Source of the DNA: Acetobacteraceae bacterium
GTDB lineage: Bacteria > Pseudomonadota > Alphaproteobacteria > Acetobacterales > Acetobacteraceae
NCBI GenBank assembly: GCA_025055335.1
Contig: JANWXJ010000134.1
Coordinates: 1 to 42,593, forward strand
Direction: 5' to 3'
DNA: 42,593 nt
Positions 37,924 through 42,593 of the stretch are shown in pieces. The notes under the pieces were generated by a model. That model saw only the letters and a program-made list of their open reading frames with translations, had not been told where the DNA came from and searched no databases. A program made the position numbers and the translations under genes. Each line of letters starts with the position of its first letter. The first letter of the stretch is position 1.

Positions 37924-38288
37924 TCCCTCACCGGATCGTAGCCCGGCCGGTAGCGCGTGCGGATCGCGATCCACCAGCCATAGGCGGCAAGCAGGAACAG
38001 GAAGCCCGCGAGGTCGAACAGCGTGAACACGCCGCTGCCGCCGGTGACGAGATAGGCGAGCACCACCTGGCCGCCTGCGATGAACAGGCCGATCTGCACG
38101 ATGCCGGGGCCGATCGCGCCGAGCATGCGGAGAGAGTGGTGCAGCGGCGGGCCGCTCTCCGGCTCGCCCGTCTCGGCGCGCCGGCGCGCCTCGGCGATGA
38201 CGAGGCGTCGCCTGGTCCAGGCCTGCCAGATGAGGGCGAGGCCTGCCGCGCCCATCACGGCGCCCGCGATGTTGGCGATGCTTTCCAT
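37920..38288 (-). CDS. hypothetical membrane protein (122 aa)
   Basis: MESIANIAGAVMGAAGLALIWQAWTRRRLVIAEARR...; about three hydrophobic segments; tail-to-tail 4-bp overlap with aroQ. Confidence 0.7.
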   Translation of the reverse strand: MESIANIAGAVMGAAGLALIWQAWTRRRLVIAEARRRAETGEPESGPPLHHSLRMLGAIGPGIVQIGLFIAGGQVVLAYLVTGGSGVFTLFDLAGFLFLLAAYGWWIAIRTRYRPGYDPVRD

Positions 38289-38398
38289 GCGTGCGGTCTC
38301 CGAAACTGGCGCGCTGCCGCCCGGTGATGTTGCCCCGGGACGGGCGCGGGTTTCCAGCGGATCGGCGCGGCGGGCGAACCGCGCGGTCCCGTCGCTGG

Positions 38399-39448
38399 TC
38401 AGGCGTTGCTGCGGCCCATCACGTCGCGGCGTTCGAGCCGGGTGAACAGTTCGACCAGCGCGCCGACGCGTGTCTCGATCGGGCCGCCGAAGGCGCGCTG
38501 GCGCGGGGCGGGCTCGTTCGCCACGGCTTCCACCAGGAAGCGCGTGGCCTCGAGCGGCGGGGCGGGGCGGCGTTCGCACCAGCGCGGCGGCGCGGCGAGC
38601 CCGGCCGCGGCGAGCCAGGCCTTCCGCCCGCCGGGCACGACGGCGCGGGCACCGACCGAATCGCCGCCCGCGCGGGTGACGCGGCGGCCGATCTCGGCAT
38701 AGATCCGGGATGCCGCGCCGATCGCCGCACGGCAGTCCTGCGGCAGGGCGGCGATGCCGGGCTCGGCGCGGGCGTAGAGCTCCTGCGCGCGGGCGAGCAG
38801 GCGCAGCACCACCCGCCCGAGCGCAGGCGTGAAGGCCGGCGCGGCGAGGAAGGCGTCGGCATCCACCCCGGCCTCGGCCAGCCAGTCGAGCGGCAGGTAG
38901 AGGCGGCCGGCGCGCGCGTCCTCGCCGACGTCGCGGGCGATGTTCGTCAGCTGCATCGCCACGCCGAGGTCGCAGGCGCGGGCGATGCGCGCCGCGTCGC
39001 GCACGCCCATCAGGATGGCCATCATCGCGCCGACCGCGGCGGCGACGCGCGCGGCATAGCCTTCGACGGCGGCGAGGTCGGCGTAGCGGCGGCCCTCGGC
39101 GTCCCAGGCGAAGCCCTCGATCAGCGCCTCTGGCAGCGCGCGCGGGATGAGGTGCTGGCGCACGACGGCCGAGAAGGCGCGGTCTGCGGGGTGCGGGTGC
39201 GGGTCGCCCGCGTAGGCGCGGTCGAGCCGTTCGGACAGGGCGGCCAGCGCTTCGCGGCGCTGTCCGGGCGGGCAGAGGTCCACCGCGTCATCAGCCAGGC
39301 GGCAGAAGGCGTAGAGGGCGGTCGCCGGCTCCCGGACGCGCTTCGGCAGCAGCAGCGACGCCGCGTAAAAGGACTTCGATCCGCCGCGCAGCATCCCGCG
39401 GCAGGCGGCGAGGTCGGCGGCGGTCGGCTCAGGCAAGCGCATCAGCAT
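38399..39448 (-). CDS. crtB: phytoene synthase
   Basis: GSKSFYAASLLLPKRVREPATALYAFCRLADDAVD...MQLTNIARDVGEDARAGRLYLPLDWL. Confidence 0.96.
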   Translation of the reverse strand: MLMRLPEPTAADLAACRGMLRGGSKSFYAASLLLPKRVREPATALYAFCRLADDAVDLCPPGQRREALAALSERLDRAYAGDPHPHPADRAFSAVVRQHLIPRALPEALIEGFAWDAEGRRYADLAAVEGYAARVAAAVGAMMAILMGVRDAARIARACDLGVAMQLTNIARDVGEDARAGRLYLPLDWLAEAGVDADAFLAAPAFTPALGRVVLRLLARAQELYARAEPGIAALPQDCRAAIGAASRIYAEIGRRVTRAGGDSVGARAVVPGGRKAWLAAAGLAAPPRWCERRPAPPLEATRFLVEAVANEPAPRQRAFGGPIETRVGALVELFTRLERRDVMGRSNA

Positions 39449-40961
39449 GCGGCACCACCTCGTCGAGGACCCTGGCGGAGGAGAGGACGCCGGGAAGCCC
39501 GGCGCCGGGATGCGTGCCCGCGCCGACGAGGTACAGGCGCTCGACCTCCTCGCTTCGGTTGTGCGGGCGGAACCACGCGGACTGGAACAGCACCGGTTCC
39601 AGCCCGAAGGCGCAGCCGTGCGGCGAGAGCAGCCGGTCGCGGAAGTCGAACGGCGTCATCATGCGCTGGGTCACGATGTTCGCCTCGAGCCCCGGCAGCA
39701 GCGTGCGCTCGAGGAAGGCCGAGATGCGGCGCCGATAGGGTTCGGCAAGCGCCGCCCAGTCGAGGCCGGAGCGCAGGTTCGGCACCGGCGAGAGGACGTA
39801 GAACGCATCGCAGCCCGCGGGCGCCATCGCCGGGTCGGTCGCGGTCGGGCGGTGGAGGTAGAGCGAGAAGTCCTCGGCCAGCACCTTGGCGGTGAAGATG
39901 TCGTGCAGCAGTTCGCGATAGCGGGGCCCGAGCAGGATGGTGTGGTGCGGCACCGCGTCGTAGCGGCGGCGGGTGCCGAAGTACCAGACGAACAGGCTCA
40001 TGGAGTAGCGCGCGCGGTCGAGCCTCGCGTCGGTCCAGCGGCGGCGGCGATGCGCGGGCGAGAGCAGCCGGCCGTAGGTGGTGGCGGAATCGGCGTTGGA
40101 GACGACGATGTCGGCGGCGATCGTCTCGCCCGAGGCGAGGCGGACGCCGGTGGCGCGGCCGTTCGCGACGGTGATCTCGGCGACGTCGGCGTTGAGGCGC
40201 AGCGTGCCGCCCTGGCCGCGGATGAGGCCGAGCAGCCCCTGCACGAGACGCCCGGTGCCGCCCATCGCCCAGTGCACGCCCCAGCGCGCCTCGAGGTGGG
40301 AGATCAGGCCGTAGAGCACGCTCGCCTGGAACGGGTTGCCGCCGATCAGCAGCGGGTGGAAGGAGAAGGCGGTGCGCAGCCGCTCGTCACGGAAGCAGGA
40401 GGCGGCGAGGGCATGGACGCTGCGCCACGCGGAGAGGCGGATGAGGTCGGGCGCCACGCGCAGCATGTCCGCGACGCTGCCGAAATGCTTGTGGCCGAGC
40501 CGCTCGAAGCCGATGCGGCAGAGTTCCTCGCTCCTCGCCATGAAGCGGTCGTAGCCGGCGGATTCGCCCGGGGAGAGGCGCTCGATCTCGGCGCGCACGC
40601 GGGCGCGGTCGGCGCCGGCGGCGAAGGTCGAGCCGTCGGCGAAGCGGAGCGTGTAGAACGGCTCGAGCGGGCGGAGCTCGATGTCGTCGGCGAGGCGCCT
40701 GCCGCAGAGCGACCAGAGCTCCTCCAGCAGGAAGGGGGCGGTGACGATGGTCGGGCCGGCATCGAAGGTGAAGCCGTCCTGTCGGTGCACGAGGGCGCGC
40801 CCACCCGGCGCGTCGAGCCGTTCCAGCACCGTCACGCGGTAGCCGCGCGCGCCGAGGCGGATTGCGGCGGCCAGCCCGCCGAAGCCGGAGCCGATCACGA
40901 CGGCGTGCGGCGAATCGGCCCGCGCGGCGCTTGCGCGTTCGGGCCGGGCGAGCATCACCAT
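39429..40961 (-). CDS. crtI: phytoene desaturase
   Basis: AVVIGSGFGGLAAAIRLGARGYRVTVLERLDAPGGRALVHRQDGFTFDAGPTIVTAPFLLEELWSLCGRR...YLVGAGTHPGAGLPGVLSSARV. Confidence 0.96.
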   Translation of the reverse strand: MVMLARPERASAARADSPHAVVIGSGFGGLAAAIRLGARGYRVTVLERLDAPGGRALVHRQDGFTFDAGPTIVTAPFLLEELWSLCGRRLADDIELRPLEPFYTLRFADGSTFAAGADRARVRAEIERLSPGESAGYDRFMARSEELCRIGFERLGHKHFGSVADMLRVAPDLIRLSAWRSVHALAASCFRDERLRTAFSFHPLLIGGNPFQASVLYGLISHLEARWGVHWAMGGTGRLVQGLLGLIRGQGGTLRLNADVAEITVANGRATGVRLASGETIAADIVVSNADSATTYGRLLSPAHRRRRWTDARLDRARYSMSLFVWYFGTRRRYDAVPHHTILLGPRYRELLHDIFTAKVLAEDFSLYLHRPTATDPAMAPAGCDAFYVLSPVPNLRSGLDWAALAEPYRRRISAFLERTLLPGLEANIVTQRMMTPFDFRDRLLSPHGCAFGLEPVLFQSAWFRPHNRSEEVERLYLVGAGTHPGAGLPGVLSSARVLDEVVPHADALA

Positions 40962-40974
40962 GGGGGCGGCCTCC

Positions 40975-41853
40975 TCATGCGGCGGCAGCCTGGGCGGGCG
41001 GCAGGATGAGCTGCGCGACCTGCTGCGGTGCCTCCTCGTGCGCGAGATGGCCGAGGCCGCGCAGCCGGACGACCGAGGTGCCAGGGATCAGCCCCGCCAG
41101 CCGGTCGGCGGAGTGCGGCGGGATGGTGCGGTCGCGCTCCCCCACCACGAGGAGCGGCGCGGGGGCAAGGCGCGGCAGGTCGCGGGCAAGCGCGGGCAGA
41201 TCCCACGCCGCCATCATGCCGAGCGTGCCGGCGACGTGGCCTGGGCGGCGGAACAGCCGCGCGTAGAACTCGAGGCCCTGCGGATCGAGCGTGGAGCCGG
41301 TGTCGGCGAGCAGCCGATGCACGGCGGACTTGTCGGCGGCCATCCAGGCGGCCATCCAGGGCACGAAGGGCACGCCCGCCAGAAGCCTTGCCAGCGGCGA
41401 GAACACCTGCCCGGCGAAGCCAGAGAGCGGCAGCAGCGCGCCGTTCAGCGCGATGAGGCGCGAGGGCGCTGCGAGCCCGTCGAGGCACAGCCGCGCGCCG
41501 ACCGCGGCACCGGCGCTGTGGCCGACGATGATGTCGGGCGCGACGCCGAGCGCGGCGCAGAGCCGCGCGATGGCTCCGGCCATGCCGGGCAGCGACAGCA
41601 GATGCCGCCGCGGCATGGTGCTGAAGCCGTGGCCGGGCAGGTCGGGCGCGACGACGGTGAAGTGGGATGCGAGCAGCGGCGCGAGGCCGCGCCAGGAATG
41701 CGTCGCCGCGCCGGTGCCGTGCAGCAGCAGCGCCACGGGGCCGCGGCCCATCACCTGCACATGCCAGGTCAAGTCGGGCGTCTCGATGAAGCGGCTCGCC
41801 TCGCGGTTGGGCCAGTCGCGGCCCTCGATGCGCCAGAGCGGACGGTCAGCCAC
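40975..41853 (-). CDS. bchO: alpha/beta hydrolase, magnesium-chelatase-associated BchO
   Basis: WPNREASRFIETPDLTWHVQVMGRGPVALLLHGTGAATHSWRGLAPLLASHFTVVAPDLPGHGFS; GHSAG; adjacent to bchD. Confidence 0.93.
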   Translation of the reverse strand: MADRPLWRIEGRDWPNREASRFIETPDLTWHVQVMGRGPVALLLHGTGAATHSWRGLAPLLASHFTVVAPDLPGHGFSTMPRRHLLSLPGMAGAIARLCAALGVAPDIIVGHSAGAAVGARLCLDGLAAPSRLIALNGALLPLSGFAGQVFSPLARLLAGVPFVPWMAAWMAADKSAVHRLLADTGSTLDPQGLEFYARLFRRPGHVAGTLGMMAAWDLPALARDLPRLAPAPLLVVGERDRTIPPHSADRLAGLIPGTSVVRLRGLGHLAHEEAPQQVAQLILPPAQAAAA

Positions 41854-42593
41854 CGGCCGCCTCCTGCACCGCGCGCTGCAGCGCGCCGGAGCCGGGCTGC
41901 GGCAGCGCGAGGTAGCGGCCGCCGGCCTCGCGCGCGAGGGTCTGCGCGAAGGGCGAGGGGCGGGGCGAGGTGTCCACCAGCAGCAGGCCGATGCCGGCGG
42001 CGCCGAGAAGCCTGGCGGCGGCGAGCGCGTCGGCCTCGGCCTGCGGGCGGCCGGGCGCGCCGTCGCGGGCGATGTTGGCGCGGCCGTCCGTCAGCAGCAC
42101 CACGAGCGGCGTGCGGCCGGCGCGGCGCTCCTGCCCGGCCAGGAGATGCGCGGCTTCGATCCCCGACGCGAGCGGCGTGCCGCCGCCGCCCGGCAGGGCC
42201 GCGAGAGACCGTTTCGCCCGCACGAGGGAGTGGGTGGGCGGCAGCAGAAGCTCGGCCTTCGTGCCCCGGAAGGCGATGAGCGCGACGCGGTCGCGCCGCA
42301 CGTAGCACTCGGCAAGCAGCAGTTCGACCGCGCCCTTGGCTTCCGCAAGCCGGGCGAGGGCGGCGGAGCCGGAGGCGTCCACGGCGAAGATCGTCGTCGT
42401 CTCGGCGTGGTGCTTGAAGCGGCGGATGCGGAAGTCCTGCCGGCGGATGGCGATGCGGCCCGGTCCCTTGGGGCGCAGGCGCTGCCAGGGGGCGGCGGCG
42501 CGGAGCGTCTCCAGCAGAGCGAGCCTCGCGCCGCCGCCGAGCGCGCCGGGGCGCGCGCCGATCGGACGGCCGCGCTGCAAGGCCTGGCGCTCG
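41846..42593 (-). CDS. bchD: magnesium chelatase subunit D (C-terminal VWA part; gene continues beyond the window)
   Basis: LRPKGPGRIAIRRQDFRIRRFKHHAETTTIFAVDASGSAALARLAEAKGAVELLLAECYVRRDRVALIAFRG: MIDAS DASGS. Confidence 0.95.
   Translation of the reverse strand, partial: ERQALQRGRPIGARPGALGGGARLALLETLRAAAPWQRLRPKGPGRIAIRRQDFRIRRFKHHAETTTIFAVDASGSAALARLAEAKGAVELLLAECYVRRDRVALIAFRGTKAELLLPPTHSLVRAKRSLAALPGGGGTPLASGIEAAHLLAGQERRAGRTPLVVLLTDGRANIARDGAPGRPQAEADALAAARLLGAAGIGLLLVDTSPRPSPFAQTLAREAGGRYLALPQPGSGALQRAVQEAAGG

Noticed and set aside
1-42593. CRISPR arrays, IS elements, prophage or toxin-antitoxin genes
   Set aside because: No regularly spaced repeats, transposase/integrase motifs or phage proteins were seen in sequence or ORFs.

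Overview
This is a GC-rich alphaproteobacterial window, possibly Acetobacteraceae-like (a weak guess made without tools). It carries most of a purple-bacterial photosynthesis gene cluster (PGC) in two blocks. Left block: tspO-tspO', scoAB, tRNA-Ala(GGC), crtC-crtD on the minus strand, then divergent crtE-crtF-bchC-bchX-bchY-bchZ-pufB-pufA-pufL-pufM-pufC on the plus strand. Right block, minus strand: bchD (partial)-bchO-crtI-crtB. About 21 kb of catabolic genes (~16.8-38.3 kb) lie between them. One part is an aromatic-degradation module: class II aldolase/decarboxylase-like protein, two flavin hydroxylases, ACMSD-like amidohydrolase, Rieske alpha-SDR-Rieske beta, three orphan Bug-type binding proteins, IclR and LysR. 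The other is a quinate/shikimate-to-protocatechuate module: 3-dehydroshikimate dehydratase fused to an HPPD-like domain, AroE-like, TetR, tandem GntR, TRAP transporter, type II dehydroquinase. Points worth a second look: exact TGT-N12-ACA (PpsR/CrtJ-type) sites at crtD/crtE and a tandem pair over the bchC promoter; a near-perfect 16-bp hairpin between pufA and pufL; a crtC reading frame with no usable start codon; tandem tspO; a Rieske alpha subunit with H-x3-H spacing; an ACMSD-like protein with a degenerate HxH motif; and a TetR-type palindrome in the quiC/aroE divergent promoter. No CRISPR arrays, IS elements, integrases or phage genes were seen.
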